Shown: positions 1 through 8,004, counted from the first letter of the stretch. The stretch: DNA of 64,000 bases from Deltaproteobacteria bacterium (GCA_030018495.1 JASEFS010000010.1:1-64000), one strand, 5' to 3'. Translations and numbers: made by a program. Notes: a model not told the origin generated them from the sequence alone.

Positions 1-135
1 TACCATGCAGCACAGCATCTATTTATAGACCTTTGTTTCGCAGAGGTCTCAATTTTGAATTACTGTAATATTGGAAATTTACCGTCCTTCCACCCATTTT
101 TTGTGGGGCGGACCACCGCCCGCCGCAAAAAAAAT

Positions 136-309
136 CCCCTCACCCCGGCCCTCTCCCCGAACGGGGAGAAGGAGAAAATCGTCAATGTCTTCGAATAACC
201 TACTCTTAACAAACCATTATTCTGACGGCAAGCACGCCTGCCATTTCAAAGAAAAACATGGCTATCTTTACCTCCGCTCCCCCTTGGGGAAGAGGATTGA
301 GGTGAGGGG
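136..309. repeat. Split inverted repeat, dispersed-element type
   Basis: CCCCTCACC at 136-144 is matched by GGTGAGGGG at 301-309, with further purine/pyrimidine complementarity inside the arms and a small CTCCCC/GGGGAG hairpin near 152-168. This resembles the noncoding 'CCTCACCC..CCCTCTCCC' elements common in bacterial intergenic DNA. Nothing else convincing is coded in 1-360. Confidence 0.5.
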
Positions 310-365
310 GGTTTATAACAATCAGAGCCGATAAAAGCGCCAGCGAAATTATACCAAAATTTTTC

Positions 366-394
366 TTGACATAGTTTGGCGGATATTTTATGTG
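366..394 (+). promoter_or_regulatory. Candidate sigma-70 promoter of the aromatic operon
   Basis: A perfect TTGACA -35 box lies at 366-371. A weak -10 candidate, TATGTG, lies 17 nt downstream at 389-394. Transcription from here would start near 400, just ahead of the leader ORF at 427. The -10 box matches consensus at only three of six positions, so the start site is inferred. Confidence 0.45.
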
Positions 395-426
395 AAGAGG
401 TGAACAAAGTCGAGGACAACCAAACC

Positions 427-510
427 ATGCAGCTCTGGCAGGGCTCCTTTTATTTTAGCTATTATTATTTTTGGGGCCCGAGCTGCGCCTCGACTTTTAA
501 AAGACCCTAA
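427..510 (+). CDS. Aromatic leader peptide (27 aa) of an attenuator
   Basis: An ATG at 427, 11 nt after a GAGG (412-415), opens a 27-codon ORF ending in TAA at 508-510. It is extraordinarily aromatic: W4, then F8-Y9-F10, then Y12-Y13-Y14-F15-W16, plus F24. Ten of 27 residues are aromatic, and Trp, Phe and Tyr are all represented. Such composition is the hallmark of cis-acting leader peptides (trpL, pheL). The operon behind it makes the common precursor of all three amino acids. The peptide itself probably has no function. Ribosome stalling at codons 8-16 would leave 486-503 free to form an antiterminator, while reaching the stop codon would cover it and let the terminator at 530-567 fold. Confidence 0.85.
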   Translation: MQLWQGSFYFSYYYFWGPSCASTFKRP

Positions 511-553
511 ATTCAAAAAAAATTCTTTTAAAAGCCGTGGCGCAGGCGAGGCG
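486..553 (+). promoter_or_regulatory. Antiterminator pairing of the aromatic attenuator
   Basis: Two complementary blocks in register support an antiterminator. CGCCTCG (486-492) pairs with CGAGGCG (547-553), and CTTTTAAAAG (494-503) pairs with the identical palindrome at 525-534. This would sequester the 5' arm and loop of the terminator. The upstream arms lie within the last codons of the leader ORF, where a ribosome finishing translation would mask them. This is the geometry expected for transcription attenuation. Confidence 0.75.
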
Positions 554-567
554 ACCACGGCTTTTTT
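530..567 (+). terminator. Intrinsic terminator (attenuator) before the ADH synthase gene
   Basis: AAAAGCCGTGG (530-540) pairs with CCACGGCTTTT (555-565), giving an 11-bp stem with a 14-nt loop, followed by a T-rich run (ctttttta...ttttt). It sits between the leader stop (510) and the GTG start at 632. Conditional rather than constitutive termination is therefore likely. Confidence 0.8.
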
Positions 568-631
568 ATTTTTGGGGACCGGTGGCCGCTTCTTAATCGC
601 AAGAGCCGGATTCGCCGCGGGAGGAGGAAAC

Positions 632-1429
632 GTGGTTGGGAAACTGATTCGCATGGAACGCATTATGAACCGTGAGACCGGGCGCATGGTCATCGTGCCC
701 ATGGATCACGGGGTCACCGTCGGTCCCATCGAAGGCCTCATTGACATGAAGAACACCGTCAATCAGGTGGCCAGCGGCGGGGCCAACGCCATTTTGATCC
801 ACAAAGGGCTGGTGGAGGGCGGCCATCGCCGCCGGGGCAAGGACGTCGGGCTGATTATCCACCTGTCGGCCTCCACCGCGCTGTCGCCTTTCCCCAACGC
901 CAAGACCCTGGTCTGCACCGTGGAGGAGGCCATCAAACTGGGGGCCGACGCGGTCAGCGTGCACATCAACATCGGCAACGGCTCGGAAGGGGAAATGCTC
1001 TCGGACTTGGGCCAAGTGGCCCGCACCGCCAGCGAATGGGGCATGCCGCTCCTGGCCATGATGTACCCCAGAGGCGAAAAGATCAAAGACGAGTATGACG
1101 TCAACGTCATCAAGCATGTGGCCCGGCTGGGCGCTGAACTGGGCGCGGACATCATCAAGTGCTCCTACACCGGCTCGGTGGAGTCCTTCCGGCAGGTGGT
1201 GCTGGGCTGCCCGGTGCCGGTGGTCATTGCCGGCGGTCCCAAGATGAGCTCGGACCGGGACATCCTGGAAATGGTCAAGGGCGCGGTGGAGGCCGGCGGC
1301 GCCGGCGTATCCATGGGGCGCAACATTTTCCAGCACCGCAACCCCAGCCGCATGGTGGGCGCCATCAGCCTCATCGTCCACGAAAACGCCGGAGTGGATG
1401 AAGCGTTGTCCTTTTTGCAGGCAGTGTAG
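632..1429 (+). CDS. aroA': 2-amino-3,7-dideoxy-D-threo-hept-6-ulosonate (ADH) synthase
   Basis: This is a 265-residue class I aldolase-fold protein of the FbaB/LsrF/AroA' family. In archaea and some sulfate reducers this enzyme condenses a 6-deoxy-5-ketofructose phosphate with aspartate semialdehyde, replacing DAHP synthase as the first step to dehydroquinate. The start is GTG 632, preceded by GGAGGA at 622-627; the open frame extends upstream to 572 but has no conserved sequence there. The N-terminal [13 protein letters not shown] stretch, [10 protein letters not shown], the Lys-containing DIIKCSYTG and VIAGGPK phosphate-binding signatures are visible. The next gene is the matching second-step enzyme, which favours this assignment over an ordinary fructose-bisphosphate aldolase. 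Confidence 0.9.
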   Translation: MVGKLIRMERIMNRETGRMVIVPMDHGVTVGPIEGLIDMKNTVNQVASGGANAILIHKGLVEGGHRRRGKDVGLIIHLSASTALSPFPNAKTLVCTVEEAIKLGADAVSVHINIGNGSEGEMLSDLGQVARTASEWGMPLLAMMYPRGEKIKDEYDVNVIKHVARLGAELGADIIKCSYTGSVESFRQVVLGCPVPVVIAGGPKMSSDRDILEMVKGAVEAGGAGVSMGRNIFQHRNPSRMVGAISLIVHENAGVDEALSFLQAV

Positions 1430-1440
1430 GTGTATGGCTT

Positions 1441-1471
1441 TAGGCTGTAAGCTTTAAGCTCTAGGCTTCAG
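1441..1471. repeat. 7-bp period tandem repeat (TAGGCTG-type)
   Basis: Four successive degenerate heptamers occur: TAGGCTG, TAAGCTT, TAAGCTC, TAGGCTT. They lie in the spacer between the first two aromatic genes. This is one of about fourteen heptamer-period arrays in the window. Confidence 0.75.
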
Positions 1472-1547
1472 GGAGCGATACTTTAAAATGTAGCTGCAGG
1501 TTTTGCATTTAGATAAAAATTGCGGCTGCAATTGTTAGGATTGAATC

Positions 1548-2540
1548 ATGAAAAAACTTTGGGTCAAAGTGGACCCCTGGAATAAGAAGCTGGTGACCAC
1601 GGCCCTGGAGAGCGGCGCGGACGCGGTTTGGGTGCCGCCCGGCAAAGTCGATGAAGTCAAGGCCCTGGGCCTTATTCAAGTAATCGCGCCGGACGGCGAC
1701 CTCGTTCCCGGCCGGGATGTGCCGGAGGTTACCATCACCGGCACCGAACAGGAGACCGAAGTAGTGCGCCTGGCCCGGGACAAGCCCGTAGTGGTGCGCA
1801 CCCCCGACTGGACCATAATCCCTCTGGAAAACCTGGTGGCCCAATGCGACAATCTCTTCGTGGAGGTCAGTGACCTGGAGGCCGCCCGGACCTTTCTGGG
1901 CGTACTGGAAAAAGGCGTGGACGGCCTGGTGGTCAACACCGACAACCCCGGCGTTATCAAGGCCGTCGCCCGCCTGGTGAAGGAAGCCTCGCCGCCGGTG
2001 GAGCTGACCGCCGCCCGCATCACCGGGCTGCGTCCACTGGGCATGGGCGACCGGGTCTGCGTGGACACCTGCGCCAATATGGGTCTGGGGGAAGGGATGC
2101 TGGTGGGCAACTCCTCCAGCGGCCTGTTCCTGGTGCATGCCGAGTCCCTGGAAAATCCTTACGTGGCGCCCCGTCCTTTCCGGGTCAATGCCGGCCCGGT
2201 CCATGCCTATATCCGGGTGACCGGCGGCAAGACCAAATACCTGGGGGAGCTGGCCGCGGGGGACGAAGTCCTGGTGGTCAATCACCAGGGCCGGACAAGA
2301 CCCGCAGTGGTGGGCCGGGTCAAGGTGGAAAGCCGGCCCCTGATGCTGGTGACCGCCGAAGCCCGGGGTAAGGAAATCACCACCATCCTGCAAAACGCCG
2401 AAACCATCCGCCTGACCCGCCCTGACGGCGAGGCGGTGTCCATCGTCAGCCTTAAACCCGGCGATGAAGTGCTGGCGGCCCTGGAAGAGGCAGGCCGGCA
2501 TTTCGGCCACAAAATCCAGGAAACCATCCTGGAGAGATGA
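1548..2540 (+). CDS. aroB': 3-dehydroquinate synthase II
   Basis: A 330-residue homolog of the archaeal-type DHQ synthase. In archaea this enzyme oxidatively deaminates and cyclises ADH to 3-dehydroquinate using NAD+. The family-wide N-terminus (MKKLWVKVDPW) starts at ATG 1548. The characteristic RITGLRPLGMGDRVCVDTC and GMLVGNSSSGLFLVH stretches occur near residues 160-200. Together with the preceding ADH synthase this reconstitutes the DAHP-independent entry to the shikimate pathway. The stop overlaps the pheA start in an ATGA arrangement, implying translational coupling. Confidence 0.92.
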   Translation: MKKLWVKVDPWNKKLVTTALESGADAVWVPPGKVDEVKALGLIQVIAPDGDLVPGRDVPEVTITGTEQETEVVRLARDKPVVVRTPDWTIIPLENLVAQCDNLFVEVSDLEAARTFLGVLEKGVDGLVVNTDNPGVIKAVARLVKEASPPVELTAARITGLRPLGMGDRVCVDTCANMGLGEGMLVGNSSSGLFLVHAESLENPYVAPRPFRVNAGPVHAYIRVTGGKTKYLGELAAGDEVLVVNHQGRTRPAVVGRVKVESRPLMLVTAEARGKEITTILQNAETIRLTRPDGEAVSIVSLKPGDEVLAALEEAGRHFGHKIQETILER

Positions 2541-3628
2541 TTATGACGGCTAAAGAATCTTTGCGGCAGCAGATTGACGCCCTGGACGAGGAACTTCTGG
2601 CCCTCCTGAACCGCCGCCAAGCCCTGGCCCAGGAAATCGGCCTGATAAAAAACCGGGAAGGGGCCCGCACCCTGGACTTTCAGCGGGAGGAGGAGGTCAT
2701 CGCCCATATCCTCCATAAAAACCCCGGCCCCCTGACCCAGAAGGCCTTGCGGAATATTTTCCGGGAAATCATCTCCGCGGCCCGGGAGATTCAGGGCGCT
2801 TTGAGCGTGGCCTTCCTGGGGCCGGAGGCCACCTTCTCCCACCTGGCGGCCCTCAAAAAGTTCGGGCACGCCACCCGCTTCGGACCCATGGCCACCATCC
2901 AGGAAGTCTTTACCGAAGTGGAAAAGGGCAAATACCAGTACGGGGTGGTGCCCATCGAAAATTCCACGGAAGGGGTGGTGAACGACACCCTGGACCGGTT
3001 CGCGTCCACCGAACTCAAGATCTGCGGCGAGATCTTTCTGGAGATTTCCCACGACCTCCTGTCCAAATCCGGGCAGCGCCAGGACATCGAGGTGATCTAC
3101 AGCCACCCGCAGGCCTACGGCCAGTGCCGCCGCTGGCTGGCCACGCATCTGCCGGACATCGCGGTGATCGAAGTGGCCTCCACCGGGGTCGCAGCCCAGA
3201 AGGCCGCCAAAAACCCCAACTCCGCGGCCATTGCCAGCTCATCTGCGGCCGCGCTCTACGACTTGCGGGTGATAGAGCGACGCATCGAGGACAATCCCGG
3301 CAATGTCACCCATTTTTTCGTCATCGGCCCGGATGCCCCAGGTCCCACCGGCTCGGACAAAACCTCCATCATCTTCTCCGTGGAAGACATACCGGGCGCC
3401 CTCTATCACACCTTGCGGCCGCTGGCGGACCGGGGCCTCAATATGAGCCGCATTGTGTCCCGGCCCGTCAAGACGGAGGCCTGGCGCTACCGGTTTTTCG
3501 TCGACCTCGACGGTCATCGGGAAGACCCGCGGGTAGGCGAAGCCTTGGAAGAAATCGAACGCCTGAGCGCCTGGTTCAAGCTGTTGGGCTCCTTCCCCCG
3601 AGCCGCGGGCGTGGAACAATTGAGCTGA
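2537..3628 (+). CDS. pheA: Bifunctional chorismate mutase / prephenate dehydratase
   Basis: P-protein of 363 residues: AroQ-type chorismate mutase (about 1-90), prephenate dehydratase (about 92-270, beginning VAFLGPEATFSH) and a C-terminal ACT domain (about 278-355). It would convert chorismate to phenylpyruvate for Phe synthesis. ATG 2537 overlaps the previous stop by 4 nt; ATG 2543 is an alternative. Two conserved motifs deviate: the dehydratase catalytic TRF motif reads THF (in NVTHFFVIG), and the Phe-binding ESRP motif of the ACT domain reads VSRP. The Thr and SRP residues are kept. Activity is probable, but feedback inhibition may differ from classical enzymes. Confidence 0.92.
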   Translation: MIMTAKESLRQQIDALDEELLALLNRRQALAQEIGLIKNREGARTLDFQREEEVIAHILHKNPGPLTQKALRNIFREIISAAREIQGALSVAFLGPEATFSHLAALKKFGHATRFGPMATIQEVFTEVEKGKYQYGVVPIENSTEGVVNDTLDRFASTELKICGEIFLEISHDLLSKSGQRQDIEVIYSHPQAYGQCRRWLATHLPDIAVIEVASTGVAAQKAAKNPNSAAIASSSAAALYDLRVIERRIEDNPGNVTHFFVIGPDAPGPTGSDKTSIIFSVEDIPGALYHTLRPLADRGLNMSRIVSRPVKTEAWRYRFFVDLDGHREDPRVGEALEEIERLSAWFKLLGSFPRAAGVEQLS

Positions 3629-3642
3629 ATAAAAACCGTTTC

Positions 3643-3670
3643 CAGTTTTCAGTTTTCAGTTTTCAGTTTT
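3643..3670. repeat. Tandem repeat, four exact CAGTTTT units
   Basis: Four uninterrupted copies of the heptamer CAGTTTT follow the pheA stop. A second array with a nearly complementary unit (GGAAAAC) begins 59 nt downstream, so the pair could form an imperfect hairpin in RNA. Confidence 0.9.
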
Positions 3671-3720
3671 GTATAATCAAATTCATGAGCTGTCGCCTTG
3701 ACAATCTGCCCTCTTAAAGG

Positions 3721-4428
3721 ATGAATACGGAAAACGGAAAACGGAAAACGGAAAACGCCCTCCGCCTCTGTGTGCCGGTGGTGGAGCCCACGGTCATCAA
3801 GGCCCGGAGGCTTTATCTCAGGGCCGCCAGGCGGGGGTTCTGGACGGAAATCAGGCTGGATTATTTGGAAAAACCCGACCTGAAAAAGCTGTTCCGCACT
3901 CTGCCCGGCAGCGTCATCGCCACCAACCGGCGCCGGGATGAGGGCGGCAGGTGGCAGGGTTCGGAAAAAGCCCGCCGGCTTTTGCTGGAAGAGGCCCTGA
4001 CCCTGGGCGTACACGGCCTGGACGTGGAGTTGGCCAGCGAGGCCGGCTGGCGCCGTGAGCTTTATGCGCGCCGGGGCAAGACCCGGTTAATACTCTCCTG
4101 GCACGATTTCGCGGGAACGCCGGATAATCGCGTCTTGACGGCAACCCTGGAGAAAATGCTGACCGCTGATGCCGATATCCTGAAAATCGTCACCTGGGCC
4201 GCAGCGCCGGCAGACAACCTGCGGGTGCTGTCGCTTATTCCCCGGGCCCTGGCCGCCGGCCGGGAGATCATCGCGTTTTGCATGGGTCCCCTGGGGGCCT
4301 GGTCCAGGCTGGCCGCGCCGTTTTTGGGAAGCTTTCTGACCTTCGCGCCGTTCAGCCGTAAGAAAGGCTCAGCCCCGGGCCAGATTACGGTAAATGAAAT
4401 GCGCCGCATGTGGAAAACTTTAAAATAA
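3721..4428 (+). CDS. aroD: 3-dehydroquinate dehydratase, type I
   Basis: About 235 residues; class I dehydroquinase forming a Schiff base with its substrate. The catalytic set is recognisable: EIRLDYL (substrate Glu), SWHDF (general-base His), ILKIVTWA (Schiff-base Lys) and SAPGQ near the C-terminus. Only ATG 3721 gives an N-terminus long enough for the first beta strand (LRLCVPVV). Codons 3-12 are therefore translated from the GGAAAAC heptamer array, and the possible SD (AAAGG) directly abuts the ATG. The start is thus less certain than the gene. Confidence 0.88.
   Translation: MNTENGKRKTENALRLCVPVVEPTVIKARRLYLRAARRGFWTEIRLDYLEKPDLKKLFRTLPGSVIATNRRRDEGGRWQGSEKARRLLLEEALTLGVHGLDVELASEAGWRRELYARRGKTRLILSWHDFAGTPDNRVLTATLEKMLTADADILKIVTWAAAPADNLRVLSLIPRALAAGREIIAFCMGPLGAWSRLAAPFLGSFLTFAPFSRKKGSAPGQITVNEMRRMWKTLK
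3729..3756. repeat. Tandem repeat, four exact GGAAAAC units, inside aroD 5' end
   Basis: Four perfect copies of GGAAAAC lie directly after the proposed aroD start codon. They are apparently translated as an Asn/Gly/Lys/Arg/Thr/Glu-rich N-terminal tag that is not part of the dehydroquinase fold. Confidence 0.9.
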
Positions 4429-4442
4429 AATGCACAGCACCT

Positions 4443-4475
4443 CTGACTGCTGTCTGCTGACCGCCGACTGCTGCC
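4443..4475. repeat. 7-bp period repeat (CTGACTG-type) before aroE
   Basis: Heptamers CTGACTG, CTGTCTG, CTGACCG, CCGACTG and a partial unit fill the short aroD-aroE spacer up to the aroE start codon, leaving no obvious SD for aroE. Confidence 0.8.
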
Positions 4476-5312
4476 ATGATTGACGGCACCACCAAGATAT
4501 ACGGCATCCTGGGGCGACCGGTGGAGCATTCCCTGAGCCCGGCCATGCACAACGCCGCGTTCCGTGAATTGGGCCTGAACGCGGTGTACGTGGCCTTCCC
4601 GGTGACCGATCTGAGGCAGGCGGTGGCGGGCCTGCGGGGTCTTAGTATCCGCGGCGCAAGCGTCACTATCCCCTTCAAAGAAGAGATTATCCCCCTGCTT
4701 GATGCCATTGACCCGCAGGCGGCCCGCATGGGCGCGGTGAACACCGTGGTCAACCGTGAAGGCCTCCTTAAAGGTTACAACACCGACTCGCCGGGCGCGG
4801 TGGCGGCCCTCAAGGAAAAAACCGCCATCGCGGGCAACCATTTCCTTATCCTGGGCGCGGGCGGCGCCTCCCGGGCCATCCTCTTCGGCATCCTGGAGGA
4901 AGGCGGCAGGGTCAGCCTGACGGACATCGATGCCGGCCGGGCCCTGGCGCTGGCCGCTGAATTTGGCGTTGAGGCCCTGGCCCCCCACGACCTCTCCCGG
5001 TGTCAGGCCAATATTTTGATTAACGCCACCCCGGTAGGCATGGCCCCGCAGGTGGATGACATCCCCATCAATCCCGAGCTCTTGGGCCGCTTCACCTTGG
5101 TGATGGACATCGTTTACCGGCCCCTGAAAACCAGGCTGCTCCGGGAGGCCGCTGATAGAAACTGCCGGATTATCGACGGCCTTAAGATGCTCATTTACCA
5201 GGGCGCGGCCCAATTTGAGCTGTGGACGGGCCAAAAGCCGCCGGTAGAGGTCATGGCCCGGGCTGCTTATGATTCTTTACGAGACAATGGAACTTCAGGT
5301 TGTCAACCTTGA
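4476..5312 (+). CDS. aroE: Shikimate dehydrogenase
   Basis: A 278-residue NADP-dependent shikimate 5-dehydrogenase reducing 3-dehydroshikimate to shikimate. Signatures: HSLSPAMHN (shikimate binding, about 17-25), SVTIPFKE with the catalytic Lys (about 63-70), AVNTVV, YNTDSPG with the catalytic Asp, and the nucleotide-binding GAGGASRAI. It starts at ATG 4476 right after a heptamer array. The last codons run into the next heptamer array. Its place between aroD and aroA follows pathway order; shikimate kinase and chorismate synthase are not in this window. Confidence 0.95.
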   Translation: MIDGTTKIYGILGRPVEHSLSPAMHNAAFRELGLNAVYVAFPVTDLRQAVAGLRGLSIRGASVTIPFKEEIIPLLDAIDPQAARMGAVNTVVNREGLLKGYNTDSPGAVAALKEKTAIAGNHFLILGAGGASRAILFGILEEGGRVSLTDIDAGRALALAAEFGVEALAPHDLSRCQANILINATPVGMAPQVDDIPINPELLGRFTLVMDIVYRPLKTRLLREAADRNCRIIDGLKMLIYQGAAQFELWTGQKPPVEVMARAAYDSLRDNGTSGCQP

Positions 5313-5336
5313 ACTTTGAACCTTGAACCTTGAACT
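5302..5336. repeat. 7-bp period repeat (TTGAACC/TTGAACT)
   Basis: Units TTGAACT, TTGAACC, TTGAACC, TTGAACT occupy 5309-5336 with a degenerate unit before them. The array overlaps the aroE 3' end and precedes the aroA start. An in-frame TTG inside it could be mistaken for the aroA start. Confidence 0.85.
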
Positions 5337-5352
5337 TTTCAGGACCACACGA

Positions 5353-6630
5353 GTGACAAAGGAAATCATCCCCCTGGATCATATCGATGCCACCCTCACC
5401 CTGCCCGGGTCCAAGAGCTACACCCACCGGGCGCTGATCGCCGCGGCTCTGGCCGAGGGGACGAGCACTCTTGGCAACGCTCTGAGAGCCGAAGACACGG
5501 AGCTTACCGCCCAGGCCCTGGCCCAGATGGGCGCGGGCATTGATTGGCCGGACAGCACTCTGCGCGTCCGGGGCACCGGCGGGCGACCGGGCGCAACGGA
5601 CGACCCCATTTACCTGGGAAATTCCGGCACCTCCCTGCGCTTCCTTACCGCGGTGGCGACCCTGGGTCAGGGGAACTACCGCCTCACCGGCTCCCCCCGC
5701 CTCTGTGAACGTCCCATGGGAGAGCTCATAGCCGCGTTGAAGCAACTGGGAGGCAAGGTTGCATCGGTGCAGGGCAGAGGGTTTCCTCCGGTGACGGTCA
5801 CCGGCGGCATAACCGGCGGCCGCGCCCGCCTGTCGGGGGCGGTGAGCAGCCAGTATCTCTCGGCTCTGCTGCTCATTGCACCCTTGACGCCCCTGGGGGT
5901 GGAAATCCAAATCACCGGCGAGCTGGTGTCCCGGCCATACGTCAACCTGACTTTGGACGTGCAGGCCGCGTTCGGCATCTCCCACTTTCGCCAAGGGTAC
6001 CGTTACTTTCAGATTCCCGGCGGGCAGCAGTATCAATGCCGGGAATACGATATCGACGGCGACGCCTCCAGCGCCTCCTATTTTTGGGCTGCGGCGGCCC
6101 TGACCGGCGGACGGGTGACCGTGGCCAACTTGAATATGGAAACCTCACAGGGGGACGTGGATTTTGTCACCGTCCTGGCCCAGATGGGCTGCCGCGTCTG
6201 TTCCACCCAGGACGGCCTGACGGTCCAGGGAGCACCGCTCAAGGGCGTCAAAGTGGACATGTCCGCCATGCCCGACATGGTCCCCACCCTGGCGGTGGTG
6301 GCTGCTTTTGCCCAAGGCGAAACCATAATTTCCGGCGTCAGCCACCTGCGTTATAAGGAATCGGACCGCCTGGCCGCAGTGGCCGCAGAACTTACCAAAA
6401 TGGGAGTGAACGTCCAGGAAACCGAGGACGGGCTGCGCCTCACCGGCGGAGAACCTCACGGGGCCGAGGTCGAGACCTACGGCGACCACCGCATCGCCAT
6501 GAGCTTTGCCGTGGCGGGCTTAAAAGTGCCGGGGGTCGTCATCAAGGACCCGGATTGTGTGAAAAAATCCTTCCCGGAGTTTTGGGAATATTTGGATCAA
6601 TTGAGGCCCTCAGGTTTCGGTCTCTATTGA
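5353..6630 (+). CDS. aroA: 5-enolpyruvylshikimate-3-phosphate synthase
   Basis: A 425-residue EPSP synthase that transfers enolpyruvate from PEP to shikimate-3-phosphate. GTG 5353 is chosen because AGGA (5340-5343) precedes it at good spacing, whereas the longer frame starts in repeat sequence. Motifs: LPGSKSYTHRA (Lys and Ser of the S3P site), GNSGTSLRFL (family LGNAGTxxRxL), MPDMVPTLAV (catalytic Asp), RYKESDRL, YGDHRIAMS and the C-terminal CVKKSFPEFW. The stop overlaps the next start (TTGA), consistent with one transcript. Confidence 0.95.
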   Translation: MTKEIIPLDHIDATLTLPGSKSYTHRALIAAALAEGTSTLGNALRAEDTELTAQALAQMGAGIDWPDSTLRVRGTGGRPGATDDPIYLGNSGTSLRFLTAVATLGQGNYRLTGSPRLCERPMGELIAALKQLGGKVASVQGRGFPPVTVTGGITGGRARLSGAVSSQYLSALLLIAPLTPLGVEIQITGELVSRPYVNLTLDVQAAFGISHFRQGYRYFQIPGGQQYQCREYDIDGDASSASYFWAAAALTGGRVTVANLNMETSQGDVDFVTVLAQMGCRVCSTQDGLTVQGAPLKGVKVDMSAMPDMVPTLAVVAAFAQGETIISGVSHLRYKESDRLAAVAAELTKMGVNVQETEDGLRLTGGEPHGAEVETYGDHRIAMSFAVAGLKVPGVVIKDPDCVKKSFPEFWEYLDQLRPSGFGLY

Positions 6631-7901
6631 AAAAAACCGGCATAGCTGACCGTCCCTTGGAAACCCGCGCCCTGCTCATCCTCACCAGCCTCAACCTCCT
6701 GGACTACCTGGACCGCTATCTGATCGCCTCCTTGGGGAGCCTGGTGAAAGCGGAGATGGGCCTGTCGGACAAGGCCTTCGGCTTTCTGGGCACCGCCTTT
6801 TTTCTGGTCTATTTTCTGTCTTCCCCGGTGTTCGGCTATCTGGGGGACCGCTTCGGCCGCATCCGCCTCATGGCCGGTGGGGCGGTCCTGTGGAGTATGG
6901 CCACCAGCCTCACCTTTTGGGTGACCACCTACCCCACCCTGGTGCTGGCCCGGGGGCTGGTGGGGGTGGGGGAGGCCTCCTTCGGGACCCTGTCTCCCGC
7001 CTACTTGGCGGACATCCTCCCCCTGGGGCGGCGGTCCCGGGCCCTGGGTATCTTTTACGTGGCCATCCCCCTGGGCTCGGCCCTGGCCTATCTGGCCGGG
7101 GGCTTCATCGGCGGCCATTTCGGCTGGCGGCCCGCGTTTCTCCTGGGAGGCCTGCCGGGCTTGCTTCTGGCCGCCGCGGTCTTTCGCCTGCCCGCAACCC
7201 CTCCCCTGCCTTCCCGGCGCGCCGCTTCCGCGGCCGACATCGGCCCGCGGTTTCTCTCCTCCACCCGGACGCTGCTAAAGATTCCCACTTTGCTGCGCCT
7301 GACCCTGGGCTACGGCATGATTACCTTTGCCCTGGGGGGCCTGGCTTTCTGGATGCCCCGGTATCTGGAGGTGGCCAAAGGGCTGACGCTGACGCAGGCC
7401 AATTACCTGCTTTTCGGGTCGGTGACCGTGGCCGGGGGCCTGGGCACCCTGGCAGGAGGCTTTCTCGGCGACCGCCTCCTGCGCTATACTCCCCGCGCCC
7501 CCCTTTGGGTCAGCGGCCTGGGAGTGGCCCTGGCCGTCCCGCTGGCAGGCCTGACCATATTCTCCCGCCAGCCGGTTCTCTATGTCCCGGCCCTGGTGCT
7601 GTCCATCTTCCTGCTTTTCTTAAATCCCGGGGTGATAACCTCTGTCATCGTCAGCATCTCGGGGCCGGTCCGGCGGGCCCGCGCCGTGGCCCTGAATATC
7701 GTCGTTATCCACCTGGTGGGCGATGTCCCCTCCCCTTTTCTCATCGGCTGGGCCTCGGACCGCTTTAACCTGCAATGGGGAGTGTCCCTGACCATCATCG
7801 CGCTGGCGCTGGCGGTGGTCTTCATTATGAGCGCCCTGCGCCACCTGGTGGCCGACTTGGCTAAGGCCGGGGAGCTGGAATCCGCGGCACATATAAAATA
7901 A
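6627..7901 (+). CDS. MFS transporter, spinster-like
   Basis: About 424 residues with roughly twelve hydrophobic segments. The N-terminal signature LNLLDYLDRYLIASL and the loop 2-3 motif GYLGDRFGRIRLM are typical of Major Facilitator Superfamily members of the spinster/hexuronate-like group. Start TTG 6627 overlaps the aroA stop by 4 nt; the frame is open further back but inside aroA. Being the last gene of the aromatic operon suggests export or uptake of an aromatic intermediate, but the substrate cannot be read from sequence. Confidence 0.75.
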   Translation: MKKTGIADRPLETRALLILTSLNLLDYLDRYLIASLGSLVKAEMGLSDKAFGFLGTAFFLVYFLSSPVFGYLGDRFGRIRLMAGGAVLWSMATSLTFWVTTYPTLVLARGLVGVGEASFGTLSPAYLADILPLGRRSRALGIFYVAIPLGSALAYLAGGFIGGHFGWRPAFLLGGLPGLLLAAAVFRLPATPPLPSRRAASAADIGPRFLSSTRTLLKIPTLLRLTLGYGMITFALGGLAFWMPRYLEVAKGLTLTQANYLLFGSVTVAGGLGTLAGGFLGDRLLRYTPRAPLWVSGLGVALAVPLAGLTIFSRQPVLYVPALVLSIFLLFLNPGVITSVIVSISGPVRRARAVALNIVVIHLVGDVPSPFLIGWASDRFNLQWGVSLTIIALALAVVFIMSALRHLVADLAKAGELESAAHIK

Positions 7902-7958
7902 CCATTTAAATAGATTGATAATTTCTAACCAGAGAAAAAATTTTCCGCAAAGATGCCA

Positions 7959-7987
7959 TTGACAGGCGGAAAAGAAGTTGATATAAA
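7959..7987 (+). promoter_or_regulatory. Strong sigma-70 promoter for tRNA-fMet
   Basis: TTGACA (7959-7964), a 17-nt spacer and TATAAA (7982-7987) match 11 of 12 consensus positions. Initiation near 7994 would lie about 11 nt before the mature tRNA 5' end. Confidence 0.85.
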
Positions 7988-8004
7988 AAAGGCCTACAAT
8001 CTGA

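Noticed and set aside
572-631. N-terminal extension of ADH synthase to 572
   Set aside because: The extra 20 codons run out of the terminator, contain no conserved residues, and a better SD lies before GTG 632.
593-1381. Long minus-strand frame (262 codons) opposite ADH synthase
   Set aside because: Shadow of a GC-rich coding strand: His/Asp/Ala-rich, no SD, no motif. The same applies to long antisense frames at 4062-5234, 14391-15617, 24389-25507, 29193-30527 and 43127-45304.
3643-3756. CRISPR-like array
   Set aside because: The period is only 7 bp, there are no spacers of 30-40 bp and no cas genes nearby; these are simple tandem heptamers.
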